Assembly (NCBI GenBank): GCA_003166475.1
Contig: PMVV01000428.1
Location: 1 to 34,942 of the forward strand
Direction: 5' to 3'
DNA: 34,942 nucleotides
DNA from: Bryobacterales bacterium
GTDB taxonomy: Bacteria; Acidobacteriota; Terriglobia; Bryobacterales; Bryobacteraceae
This document shows positions 1 to 9,979 of this stretch, piece after piece. Under the pieces are notes generated by a model. The model saw only the letters and a program-made list of their open reading frames with translations. It had not been told where the DNA came from and did no database searches. The first letter of the stretch is position 1, and each line of letters starts with the position of its first letter. Both the position numbers and the translations under genes were made by a program.

Positions 1-32
1 GCTGTACAGTTATTTCTTGGACAATGCACTAG
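1..32. repeat. 32-bp dispersed repeat, copy 1
   Basis: This 32-bp stretch recurs at 14522-14553 with one mismatch (A at 24, C at 14545). The other copy follows a palindromic hairpin element (14480-14509). Here the window edge cuts off whatever lies to the left, so the repeat may be longer. It lies just before the small ORF at 47-256. Confidence 0.85.
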
Positions 33-46
33 TCGATAATTGGAGT

Positions 47-256
47 ATGGAAGAGCGGGAGATGATCCGGCGGTGGGTCGAGACCTGGAAAGAAGCGGGA
101 CCAAAGCTCGAGGCCCGGGAGGTCCGGGAGGCCGACAACCTGAAGGTACTATCTCTGCTGGAGGGCGCTTTCAATCAAGCGTTGCGGACTTCGCCGCTCA
201 GACCTTCCTCCGGATTGGTCGAGATGCAGGCGTGGTTCGCCAAGCTGCCCCGATGA
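47..256 (+). CDS. small protein coupled to a nucleotidyltransferase relic
   Basis: A 69-residue, charged, probably helical protein starting MEEREMIRRWVETWK. The frame is open to the left edge, with a TTG at 17 also possible, but bases 1-32 are a dispersed repeat, so the ATG at 47 is preferred although the GGAG before it is very close. Its stop overlaps the ATG of the next frame as ATGA (253-256), so the two were translationally coupled. Small helical proteins placed like this beside nucleotidyltransferases of the AbiEii/MNT type often act as antitoxin partners. That role is inference from position only; no diagnostic motif was recognised. Confidence 0.5.
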   Translation: MEEREMIRRWVETWKEAGPKLEAREVREADNLKVLSLLEGAFNQALRTSPLRPSSGLVEMQAWFAKLPR

Positions 257-745
257 TCGATCTCTTCCAGGCGGCGAAGCAATTGCAAGCCTTCTGCGAC
301 TGGCAACGCTGGCGCTCCTGGATTTGGCGGTGAAGGCAGGTTTATCGATGCGTTGCTTGCCGCTTATCCGGCGCGCATCAAAGACGCCCGGGACTTCGCC
401 AGCCGCCATCGCGTCGTTTTGCTGAGGACACCGGATGGAGTAGGAATCGACGTCTCGCTGGGCGCCCTCCCATTCGAAGAGCGTGTCATCAGCCGCGCCT
501 CCCTGTTTTCTTTCGGTCGCGGCCTCGATCTCCGGACTTGCTCGGCCGAGGACCTCATGGTGCTCAAGTTGTTCGCATCGCGGCCGTTGGACATCCGGGA
601 CGCAGAAGGCGTGGCCGTCCGGCAAGGCCGCCTTGACTCGCAGTATATCGAAGATCAACTGCGCCCGCTCGCGGAGATCAAGGGAGAGCCTGCGATCCTC
701 GCCACGCTGGCTCGCCTGCGCGAGCTTGCGGCATCGCTGGAGTAA
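253..745 (+). pseudogene. nucleotidyltransferase (AbiEii/MNT-like), internally deleted and frameshifted
   Basis: Translation from ATG 253 reads MIDLFQAAKQLQAFCDWQRW and soon stops. From about 316 the adjacent frame continues with GFGGEGRFIDALLAAYPARI and runs to 745, ending in a region with CSAEDLMVLKLFASRPLDI. Proteins of this type normally have between these halves a segment with a Gly-Gly motif and the D-x-D metal-binding pair of the nucleotidyltransferase fold. That segment is missing, and the join changes frame. The rest is well preserved, so the loss looks recent. The first half overlaps the preceding ORF by 4 bp. The remaining 130-residue frame (353-745) could still be translated but would lack the catalytic core. 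Family assignment is from recalled sequence patterns. Confidence 0.7.
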
Positions 746-778
746 ACGACCGCTTCGGGCCACCATGCCCGCGACAGG

Positions 779-820
779 CTGAAAGCTAAGATCTGACTGC
801 TGAAAGCTGAAAGCTAAAAG
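779..820. repeat. 7-bp tandem repeat (CTGAAAG type)
   Basis: CTGAAAG occurs at 779-785, then in tandem at 800-806 and 807-813, followed by CTAAAAG at 814-820. It lies between the nucleotidyltransferase relic and the end of ahcY. It is one of several period-7 arrays in the window. Confidence 0.75.
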
Positions 821-824
821 CTTC

Positions 825-3336
<2,512 letters not shown>

Positions 3337-3408
3337 GCCTGTCCCGTCCGTTGGAAGAAAGTCGTTTTTCTGGTTAGCTGGATAAAAATCGAAAAAGGCT
3401 GACCTTTC

Positions 3409-3437
3409 AGTGTACCGGAGCGTGCGTGTCAGGTCAA
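3409..3437 (-). promoter_or_regulatory. candidate sigma70 promoter of metK-ahcY
   Basis: On the minus strand TTGACC (3432-3437) is followed after exactly 17 bp by TACACT (3409-3414). This is a 5/6 and a 4/6 match to the bacterial consensus at ideal spacing. Transcription would start near 3402, about 65 bp before the metK ATG. Confidence 0.55.
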
Positions 3438-3445
3438 ATTCGCTT

Positions 3446-3469
3446 GGTGGCGCGGTGGCGCGGCGGCGC
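3446..3469. repeat. 8-bp GC-rich tandem repeat
   Basis: GGTGGCGC occurs twice in tandem (3446-3453, 3454-3461), followed by GGCGGCGC (3462-3469). It lies between the metK promoter and the possible membrane peptide at 3577. Confidence 0.6.
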
Positions 3470-3498
3470 CGGGTGGCGGTCGGGCAGCGCCCTGCAAC

Positions 3499-3512
3499 GT
3501 TAACCTGTTAAC
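3499..3512. promoter_or_regulatory. doubled GTTAAC palindrome
   Basis: GTTAAC occurs twice, separated by CT, in the intergenic region between metK and the small ORF at 3577. Each half is itself a palindrome, so the whole could be a symmetric protein-binding site. No partner regulator is adjacent, so the function is unknown. Confidence 0.25.
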
Positions 3513-3576
3513 TTCAGTCGATATTGCATTTTGCGGCAATCGAGGCGTAGACTGTGTGCCAAACGGAGGCTCTACA

Positions 3577-3702
3577 TTGAGTTGGAGGCGAGGCATTCGG
3601 GCCGTCCTGGTTGGTGCGATAACTTTCGTCATTGCACTGATTTACGTGCCTCAATGCAGAGTGCAGATCTACGCGGAAAATGCGGTCCCCCCTCAGTATT
3701 GA
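3577..3702 (+). CDS. possible 41-residue membrane peptide
   Basis: A TTG at 3577 lies 8 bp after a GGAGG ribosome-binding site. The frame gives 41 residues with a basic N-terminus (SWRRGIR), one hydrophobic segment (AVLVGAITFVIALIYV) and a polar tail ending VPPQY. This is the profile of a small single-pass membrane protein. It stands alone in the roughly 560-bp gap between metK and the cupin relic. There is no known family, and the support is only the ribosome-binding site plus composition. Confidence 0.35.
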   Translation: MSWRRGIRAVLVGAITFVIALIYVPQCRVQIYAENAVPPQY

Positions 3703-3723
3703 CATTGCCGCGGTGATCACTTG

Positions 3724-3748
3724 GCTTGCCTATCGCTTTTAGGCAAGC
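3724..3748. repeat. perfect 8-bp stem hairpin
   Basis: GCTTGCCT (3724-3731) pairs with AGGCAAGC (3741-3748) across a 9-nt loop. There is no T-run, so it is not a convincing intrinsic terminator. The loop resembles that of the palindromic elements at 25971 and 32892, so it may be a worn member of that family. Confidence 0.45.
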
Positions 3749-3895
3749 TCCCAAGATTGCCACCAAACGCGCCAGGCCGGGTTGCCGGCCGGTCGTCTGG
3801 ACCGTTTGGCCTGGATTCCGCGCAGGGCCGGTCCACAATCCGCGATTCTGGCTTCGCCGCGATCTTCCGGGCTGGTAAACTGACCGGGAGGTCTT

Positions 3896-4429
3896 ATGGA
3901 CATTCGCTGTGTGGTAACCGGACAGAACATACCCGGCAAATCGGTATTTGTCCGCGATGCGCCCGTCGCGCCGGTAACGCTCGCTCTTCTCCCGTGTTTC
4001 GAGTTTCACCGGTTGTGGGGGAGCGAATCGGTCGTTCAGCTCCCGTCCGATGGGACGGCGCCGCCACATCCTGGCTACTTCCCGCAGAAGAACGGATTCC
4101 GCTTCGGATTTTTCACCATACCTCCGCAAGCCGAGTCTGCAGTCGCGCCTGCGGATCTGGCTGCGGCGTTCGGTTAACTGCGGGAGAAACTGCCCGGCAT
4201 GGCCGAAGTCCTCGAACCGGAGAATCCGGGCATGCACACCACCGGCACAGTGGACTTCGATGTGGTCGTTTCGGGTGAAGTTCATCTCGCACTCGACGAT
4301 GGCTCCGAGGTACTGCTCACCGCGGGAGACTGCGTGGTGCAGAACGGCACGCGCCACGCTTGACGCAACCGGTCCGCGGCGAACTGCGTCATTGCCGTTA
4401 CGTTAGCGGGCGCGGAACGTGGCATTTAG
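3896..4429 (+). pseudogene. cupin-domain protein with two in-frame stop codons
   Basis: A strong GGGAGG site 5 bp before ATG 3896 starts MDIRCVVTGQNIPGKSVFVR. The same frame stays open in sense for 177 residues apart from TAA at 4175-4177 and TGA at 4361-4363, ending at TAG 4427-4429. After the first stop the sequence reads LREKLPGMAEVLEPENPGMH, then a cupin barrel segment (TVDFDVVVSGEVHLALDDGS, LLTAGDCVVQNGTRHA) and RNRSAANCVIAVTLAGAERG. One-base changes (GAA to TAA, TGG to TGA) would explain both stops. No frame is lost, so this is either a very young pseudogene, a read-through gene or a sequence error. Confidence 0.75.
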
Positions 4430-4503
4430 ATAGACCATGGAAGATCCGCCGGTGTGGATCGCGCGCCCCGTCGGCGGGCAGGCATTGGATCTATACTGAA
4501 TCA

Positions 4504-5907
4504 ATGCGGCTTCCTTGCGCTTTATTGCTCGCCTGCGCCGTGACCCTCCCGGCCGCCGAATGGTCGCGCTTTCGCGGACCGAACGGCTCTGGTGTCGACG
4601 TGGACTCCACCGGCCTTCCCACCGAATTTGGCCCGTCGCGCAATGTCGTCTGGAAGACGGATGTGCCCTTTGGCCGATCCTCGCCCGTAATATTCGGCGC
4701 CCATCTGTACCTCACCGCGAGCGAAGGCGATCGGCTCATCACCCTGTGCTACAACATTGCGGACGGCAAGTTGCTCTGGCGCCAGGCGGTGGAGAAGGTG
4801 CACAAACACCAGGTTTTTCGCGCCAACGATGCGGCCAGCCCCACTCCCGCGGTCGACGCCTTGGGAGTCTACGTGTTCTTCGCGGATCTCGGTTTGATCG
4901 CTTACACGCCCGAGGGCAAGGAGCGCTGGCGCCACCCGCTGGGGCCCTTCGACAACTTCTATGGCATGGCTTCGTCGCCCGTCGTCGAAGGCGAAATCGT
5001 GATTGAACAGTGCGATCAGGACGGCGAAGCCTTCTTGCTGGCGGTCGACAGGAAGTCGGGAAAGCAACGTTGGAAGACCGCCCGCCCAGGCGTCGGCATT
5101 GGCTGGAGCGTTCCGGTCGTCTACGCGCCCGCCGGCCAGGAAAAGCAGATCGTCGCCACCGGGTGGAATCGCGTGGATTGCTACTACCTGGCAACCGGCG
5201 AACCGCGTTGGTGGTTTCCCATAGGCTCCGATGGCGCATTCGGTGTGCCGGCCGCGAACGGCGAATCGCTGATTTTCTACACCACGGGACACGACCAGCC
5301 CGCAGGCGATTCATTTGAAACCCTGCTCGCCCGGTACGACAAGAACAAGGACGGGAAGCTTTCGAAAGAGGAGTTCCAGGCCTATCCGGACTGGAACGAG
5401 CACTTCGGGTGGGTCGATGCGGACCACGACGGATACATTGAGGCCGACGAATGGAAAACGGCGATCGCGGCTACCGCCGGCGAGTACGGCGCCGTCAAGG
5501 TGACGCCCGGCGCGAGCACCGGGCAACTCCCGAAGTCCGCGTTCGCCTGGCGCGTGAAAAGCAAGATCCCCTTGGTCCCTTCGCCCGTGCTGTACAACGG
5601 AATCTATTTCATGGTGAAGGAAGGGGGCATCGTCACGTCGCTCGATCCCGAAACGGGCAAAGTGCTGAAGCAAGGCCGGGCCCCGCAAAGCCTGGGCGAC
5701 TATTTCGCATCGCCGGTGGGCGCCGATGGCAAGGTGTTCCTGGTAAGCGCGGAAGGCAAGCTGACGGTCTTAAGCGCTAAGGGCGAATGGGAAGTGCTCG
5801 CCGTGAACGATCTGAACGACGAAGCGTACGCCACGCCGGCCATTATCCACAGTCGAATCTACATGCGGACGCGGGCCGCCTTGTATTGCTTCGCGATGTC
5901 CAGGTAA
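4504..5907 (+). CDS. secreted PQQ-type beta-propeller protein with embedded EF-hand pair
   Basis: A 467-residue protein with an N-terminal signal peptide (MRLPCALLLACAVTLPAAEW) followed by WSRFRGPNGSG, the usual opening of exported PQQ-like propellers. Repeated blade motifs such as GKLLWRQ, GKERWRHP and GKQRWKT follow. Between blades there are two canonical EF-hand loops, at 279-290 (DKNKDGKLSKEE) and 305-316 (starting DADHDGYIEADE), both with acidic residues at the calcium positions. The propeller then resumes to the C-terminus. ATG 4504 is chosen over upstream starts because the signal peptide begins there. TATACT at 4492-4497 is so close that the transcript could be nearly leaderless. It probably acts in the periplasm or at the cell surface; substrate unknown. 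Confidence 0.85.
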   Translation: MRLPCALLLACAVTLPAAEWSRFRGPNGSGVDVDSTGLPTEFGPSRNVVWKTDVPFGRSSPVIFGAHLYLTASEGDRLITLCYNIADGKLLWRQAVEKVHKHQVFRANDAASPTPAVDALGVYVFFADLGLIAYTPEGKERWRHPLGPFDNFYGMASSPVVEGEIVIEQCDQDGEAFLLAVDRKSGKQRWKTARPGVGIGWSVPVVYAPAGQEKQIVATGWNRVDCYYLATGEPRWWFPIGSDGAFGVPAANGESLIFYTTGHDQPAGDSFETLLARYDKNKDGKLSKEEFQAYPDWNEHFGWVDADHDGYIEADEWKTAIAATAGEYGAVKVTPGASTGQLPKSAFAWRVKSKIPLVPSPVLYNGIYFMVKEGGIVTSLDPETGKVLKQGRAPQSLGDYFASPVGADGKVFLVSAEGKLTVLSAKGEWEVLAVNDLNDEAYATPAIIHSRIYMRTRAALYCFAMSR

Positions 5908-6121
5908 GTTCGCGGCCGCCGGACTGCCGGCGCCATGAGCCATGTTGCAACGCGCCTCTTCCGGAAAATGCGTGCGCCTTCTTGGCGGGCTTTGACGGCG
6001 CTGTTTGGCGCCTTTGCGTGAAAGCCTTTTGGAGGCGCAGGGCAATGCCGGCCACCCAAGACCCCAACTGGCACGCAACAGGCGCGTTCAACCCTTCCTG
6101 AACCACCGCTGGCCTCCGATT

Positions 6122-6163
6122 CCCCGACCCCGGACCCGGACCCCAGCACCCAGAACCCAGCAC
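6122..6163. repeat. six-unit 7-bp tandem array (CCAGCAC type)
   Basis: Six consecutive heptamers: CCCCGAC, CCCGGAC, CCGGACC, CCAGCAC, CCAGAAC, CCAGCAC. The same unit type returns at 6489-6516 and, in reverse orientation, at 22284-22297. Confidence 0.75.
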
Positions 6164-6203
6164 TCATCGCCCTCTTTCCCTCCAACCACTTGGGCCTTGA
6201 TCG

Positions 6204-6281
6204 GGTAACATCCTCCAGCCCCCTCATGTCATCTCACAAACACTAGGCACTTCCCCTTGTCCTTCCGTGGGATTGTAAGAC
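6204..6281. repeat. leader duplication, copy 1 (degenerate)
   Basis: It starts GGTAACATCCTCC and matches 6521-6598 over about 78 bp with roughly 80 percent identity by eye. Its end resembles the first codons of the RND gene, but ATG is replaced by CCG and one base is inserted. Each copy is preceded by a CCCAGCA-type heptamer array, so the duplicated unit is about 317 bp. Confidence 0.7.
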
Positions 6282-6488
6282 CGGTGGTAGTACCGGAAGC
6301 GCAAAGCAACGAATTGGCTCCGTGTTACAGGACGGGCGGGGTGCTTCACTAAAAGGCGATTTCGGGGGCGGCGCGATGAATGATTCCAATCTCGCGGTGA
6401 GGATGCTGCGGCCAACTGCAAGCCCGCCGCCGCCGACAACGGATCTATGGCGGTATCCGATGCAGCAGCCCTCAGAGCGCCGCCTCCA

Positions 6489-6516
6489 CCCAGAACCCCG
6501 CACCCAGCACCCAGGC
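6489..6516. repeat. four-unit 7-bp tandem array (CCCAGCA type)
   Basis: Heptamers CCCAGAA, CCCCGCA, CCCAGCA and CCCAGGC lie just upstream of leader copy 2. The arrangement repeats that of the array at 6122-6163 before leader copy 1. Confidence 0.7.
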
Positions 6517-6520
6517 GCAA

Positions 6521-6598
6521 GGTAACATCCTCCGGCCCCCTTTCGTCATCTCATAAACACCAGGCTTTCCCCTTGCCCCTATGTGGATCGTAAGACTG
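6521..6598 (+). repeat. leader duplication, copy 2 (runs into RND start codon)
   Basis: The intact copy of the sequence at 6204-6281. It includes the ATG of the RND permease (6581) and its first six codons. No Shine-Dalgarno sequence is visible before this ATG, so leader conservation may matter for translation or transcription start. Confidence 0.7.
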
Positions 6599-9500
6599 GC
6601 GCTGCGGCGCCCCTATACTTTTGTTGTCATGGCCGTGCTCATCGCCATCCTTGGCGTGACGGCCATCGTCACCATGCCCGTGGATATCTTTCCGTACATC
6701 GATATCCCGGTGGTCAGCATCGTGTGGTCCTACCAGGGCCTGTCGCCGGAGGAGATGGAAAAGCGCATGGTCACCATCTTCGAACGGTCCCTGACCACCA
6801 CGGTCAACGATATCGAGCACATCGAGTCCCAGTCTTACTCCGGCGTCTCGGTCATCCGCGTTTACTTCCAGCCGAACGTCAAGATCGACATGGCCCTGGC
6901 CCAGGTCACGGCCCAGTCTCAAACGCTCCTGCGCATCTTCCCGCCGGGGACCTTCCCGCCCAACATCGTCAAGTACGACGCCTCCAGCGTGCCCATCCTG
7001 CAGTTGGGTCTGGAAAGCAAGACCCTCAGCGAACAGGATATTTTCGATCTCGGCCTGAATTTCATCCGCACCCAGTTGGCCACCGTGCAGGGCGCCTCGG
7101 TGCCGCTGCCTTACGGCGGCAAGTTCCGCCAGATCATGGTGGATCTGATCCCCGACCAGCTTTACGCCAAGGGCATCTCAGCCACCGACGTCTCCAACGC
7201 CGTAAGCGCGCAAAGCATCATCCTGCCCGCCGGCACGGCCAAGATCGGCGACATCGACTATCAGATCAAGGTCAATAGCAGCCCCACCACGCTCGCCGGA
7301 TTGAATGACATGCCCATCCGGGTAGTCAATGGCGCCACGGTATACATCAAGGATGTGGCCCAGGTCCGCGACGGGTATGCCGTCCAAACCAGCATCGTGC
7401 GAACCAACGGCACGCGCGGGACGCTCATGACCGTGTTGCGCAATGGCCGGGCGTCCACGCTCTCGATCGTGAACGCGGTCAAGGCGCGGCTTCCCGGAAT
7501 CCTGGCAGGGCTGCCTCCCGAACTGCACGTCCGCCAACTGTTCGATCAATCGCTGTTCGTGCGCGCGTCCATCAACGGGGTGGTTCGCGAAGCCGCCATC
7601 GCCGCATTTCTCACCGCCATGATGATCCTGCTCTTCCTGGGCAGTTGGCGCAGCACCATCATTGTATGCATTTCGATTCCGCTCTCCATCCTCACTTCGC
7701 TGGCCATTCTGAGCCTGCTCGGTGAAACCATCAACGTCATGACCCTGGGCGGTATGGCGCTGGCCGTCGGCATCCTGGTGGACGATGCCACCGTGGAGCT
7801 TGAGAATACGCACCGCAACATGGCCATGAAGAAGCCGCTGGTCCGTGCGGTGCTGGATGGCGCGCAGCAGATCGCCGCGCCGGCATTCGTTTCCACGCTC
7901 TCCATTTGCATTGTCTTCGTGCCGGTCTTGCTTCTCGTTGGCGCGGCGAAGTTCCTTTTCACGCCGCTGGCCCTGGCGGTGGTCTTCGCCATGCTGGCTT
8001 CCTACCTGCTGTCCCGCACCCTGATTCCCAACATGGTGCACTTCATGCTCAAGCCGGAGGTGAAACTCTACGCCCTCGGCGCGCATGGCGAATCGGCCGG
8101 CGGCACGGGCCTCATCTGGCGCATTCATTACATCTTCAACCGGCGATTTGAGATGATGCGGTCGTCCTACACCGGGCTGCTGCACTGGTGCCTCGACCAC
8201 CGCGCGCCGGTATTGGCGGGCTTCGGCATCTTCGTAGCCGCCTCTCTTTTCCTGGTCGTCTTCACCGGGCGCGATTTCTTCCCCACGGTGGATTCCGGCC
8301 AGATGCGCCTGCATGCCATGGCGCCCACCGGCACGCGCATCGAAGAGACCGAAGTCCTGTTTTCCAAAATCGACGAGGAAATCCGGCGCGTCATTCCAGC
8401 CCACGAAATCGACACCATTATCGACAACATCGGCATTCCCTTCGGCGGTTTCAATTTGGCCTTCGGCGATATCAGCACGCTGGGAACCGGCGACGGCGAT
8501 ATCCTGATCTCCCTCAAACCGGAGGACCATGGTCCCACCGCGGAGTATACCGTCAAACTTCGTGAAGACCTGCGCCGGAAATTCCCGGACGCGACTTTCT
8601 TCTTCGAGCCGGCCAACATCACCAATCAGATTTTGAACTTCGGTCTGCCCGCCCCCATCGACCTGCAGGTGGCCGGCCGCGACCCGCGCAATTACCAGAT
8701 CGCCCAGGCCCTTGCCGAGCGCATCTCGCATATTCCGGGAGCCGCCGACGTACACGTCCACCAGGTCGTGGATTACCCGGAACTCCGTATTAACGTGGAC
8801 CGCAGCAAGGCCGGCCAACTGGGATTGCAGCAGCGCGACGTCTCCAACAGCCTGCTGATCTCGCTCAGTTCCAGCGGCCAGGTGGCGCCCAACGAATGGC
8901 TGAACTGGTCCAACGGCGTTAGCTACGGCATGGCCGTGCAGACCCCGCAATACCGCATGGATTCGCTCGCCGCGCTGATGCGCACACCCATTTCGGCGCC
9001 CATTGCCGGCGTCCTCAGCACCACGGCGACGTCTTCGGCTGGCACGGCCGGCGCCTCCAATTCGGCGGTGGGAACCGGCCCCAGCCAGAGTTCGCTGGCC
9101 TACGGCAATCCGGGCGCGGCCAGCGGTGGCCCGCAGCTTCTCTCGAACCTGGCCAGCGTCACGCGCGGCGTGGCGCCAGAGATCATCAACCATTACAATG
9201 TGCAGCCGGTTTTCGATGTTTACGCCAATGTGGACCGGCGCGACTTGGGCAGCGTCGGCACCGCGGTCGAAAAGATCATGCAGGAGTTCTCGGGTAAGCT
9301 TCCGCGCGGCACCAGTTTCGACTTGCGCGGCCAGGTGCGCACCATGGAGACTTCCTTCTACCGGCTCGGCCTGGGCATGATCTTCGCGGTGGTCCTGGTC
9401 TATTTGCTGATGGCCGTCAATTTCCAATCGTGGCTGGATCCCTTCATTATCCTGATGGCGCTACCCGGCGCGCTGGCCGGTATCGTTTGGATGTTGTTCA

Positions 9501-9916
9501 TCACCCAAACCAGCTTCAGCGTCCCGTCCCTGATGGGAACCATCATGTGTATCGGGGTGGCTACCGCCAACAGCATCCTGATGGTGGTCTTCGCCAACGA
9601 TGAGCGCCTGGAAGGCTTGGACGCCCGTTCGGCGGCGCTCTCGGCCGGCCATACCCGCATCCGCCCGGTGCTGATGACGGCCCTGGCCATGATCATCGGC
9701 ATGCTGCCCATGGCCCTGGGATTCGGCGAGGGCGGCGAGCAGAATGCGCCACTGGGCCGCGCGGTGATCGGCGGGTTGGTGCTGGCCACCGTGACCACCC
9801 TGTTCGTGGTCCCCATCGTTTACAGTTTGCTGAAGAAGAAACCGGCGGTCGATTTCGATCGTAGGATCGCCGAGGAGGAGCAGGAGCCCATCGCCGGCGA
9901 ACTCCTGCTGGGTTAA
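6581..9916 (+). CDS. RND efflux pump inner-membrane permease (AcrB/HAE family)
   Basis: A 1111-residue proton-driven inner-membrane transporter of a tripartite pump. The N-terminus MWIVRLALRRPYTFVVMAVL with the first membrane helix is typical. The proton-relay aspartates are at 401-402 (LVDDATVELENT). The last helices include FQSWLDPFIILMALPGALAG and TALAMIIGMLPMALGFGEGG. Two large periplasmic porter regions are present. The second contains a Gly/Ser/Ala/Thr-rich low-complexity insert at about residues 802-863 that is unusual for the family. It is the first gene of an operon with the adaptor (63 bp later) and the TolC-like channel. The DD pair suggests organic drug-like substrates rather than metal ions, but the substrate is unknown. 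Confidence 0.95.
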   Translation: MWIVRLALRRPYTFVVMAVLIAILGVTAIVTMPVDIFPYIDIPVVSIVWSYQGLSPEEMEKRMVTIFERSLTTTVNDIEHIESQSYSGVSVIRVYFQPNVKIDMALAQVTAQSQTLLRIFPPGTFPPNIVKYDASSVPILQLGLESKTLSEQDIFDLGLNFIRTQLATVQGASVPLPYGGKFRQIMVDLIPDQLYAKGISATDVSNAVSAQSIILPAGTAKIGDIDYQIKVNSSPTTLAGLNDMPIRVVNGATVYIKDVAQVRDGYAVQTSIVRTNGTRGTLMTVLRNGRASTLSIVNAVKARLPGILAGLPPELHVRQLFDQSLFVRASINGVVREAAIAAFLTAMMILLFLGSWRSTIIVCISIPLSILTSLAILSLLGETINVMTLGGMALAVGILVDDATVELENTHRNMAMKKPLVRAVLDGAQQIAAPAFVSTLSICIVFVPVLLLVGAAKFLFTPLALAVVFAMLASYLLSRTLIPNMVHFMLKPEVKLYALGAHGESAGGTGLIWRIHYIFNRRFEMMRSSYTGLLHWCLDHRAPVLAGFGIFVAASLFLVVFTGRDFFPTVDSGQMRLHAMAPTGTRIEETEVLFSKIDEEIRRVIPAHEIDTIIDNIGIPFGGFNLAFGDISTLGTGDGDILISLKPEDHGPTAEYTVKLREDLRRKFPDATFFFEPANITNQILNFGLPAPIDLQVAGRDPRNYQIAQALAERISHIPGAADVHVHQVVDYPELRINVDRSKAGQLGLQQRDVSNSLLISLSSSGQVAPNEWLNWSNGVSYGMAVQTPQYRMDSLAALMRTPISAPIAGVLSTTATSSAGTAGASNSAVGTGPSQSSLAYGNPGAASGGPQLLSNLASVTRGVAPEIINHYNVQPVFDVYANVDRRDLGSVGTAVEKIMQEFSGKLPRGTSFDLRGQVRTMETSFYRLGLGMIFAVVLVYLLMAVNFQSWLDPFIILMALPGALAGIVWMLFITQTSFSVPSLMGTIMCIGVATANSILMVVFANDERLEGLDARSAALSAGHTRIRPVLMTALAMIIGMLPMALGFGEGGEQNAPLGRAVIGGLVLATVTTLFVVPIVYSLLKKKPAVDFDRRIAEEEQEPIAGELLLG

Positions 9917-9923
9917 GTGCTAA

Positions 9924-9967
9924 GTGGGGCAGGCTCTCAGCCTGCGGCGGCCTCTCAGGCCGCCCGG
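9924..9967. repeat. two-hairpin element between pump genes
   Basis: It starts GTGGGGCAGGC like the other palindromic elements. Hairpin 1 is GCAGGC (9929-9934) with GCCTGC (9940-9945). Hairpin 2 is GGCGGCCT (9946-9953) with AGGCCGCC (9957-9964). Hairpin 2 reappears with the same arms at 24541-24559. It sits in the permease-adaptor spacer, where it could stabilise or attenuate the operon mRNA. Confidence 0.7.
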
Positions 9968-9979
9968 ACAACGATTAAA

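Larger units (their letters stand above)
5908..6580. other. gene-free gap rich in repeats
   Basis: No coding frame here has a convincing start or composition. The gap holds two 7-bp repeat arrays (6122-6163, 6489-6516) and two copies of a roughly 78-bp sequence (6204-6281, 6521-6598), the second of which runs into the first codons of the RND pump gene. The 6282-6480 segment between them has no recognisable content. No clear promoter was found for the pump operon. Confidence 0.6.

Noticed and set aside
149-766. Long minus-strand frame opposite the nucleotidyltransferase relic
   Set aside because: It is the antisense shadow of a GC-rich coding region; the plus strand carries recognisable protein sequence and this frame has no family resemblance.
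3337-3402. Possible SAM riboswitch in the metK leader
   Set aside because: The leader is only about 65 nt and no SAM-I, SAM-II or SAH aptamer core could be found by eye.
6322-6525. 67-residue frame in the gap before the RND gene
   Set aside because: Proline- and Arg-rich with heptamer repeats at its end, no ribosome-binding site, no recognisable fold.
7178-9427. 749-residue minus-strand frame opposite the RND permease
   Set aside because: Antisense shadow of a well-conserved transporter; no start signal or domains.
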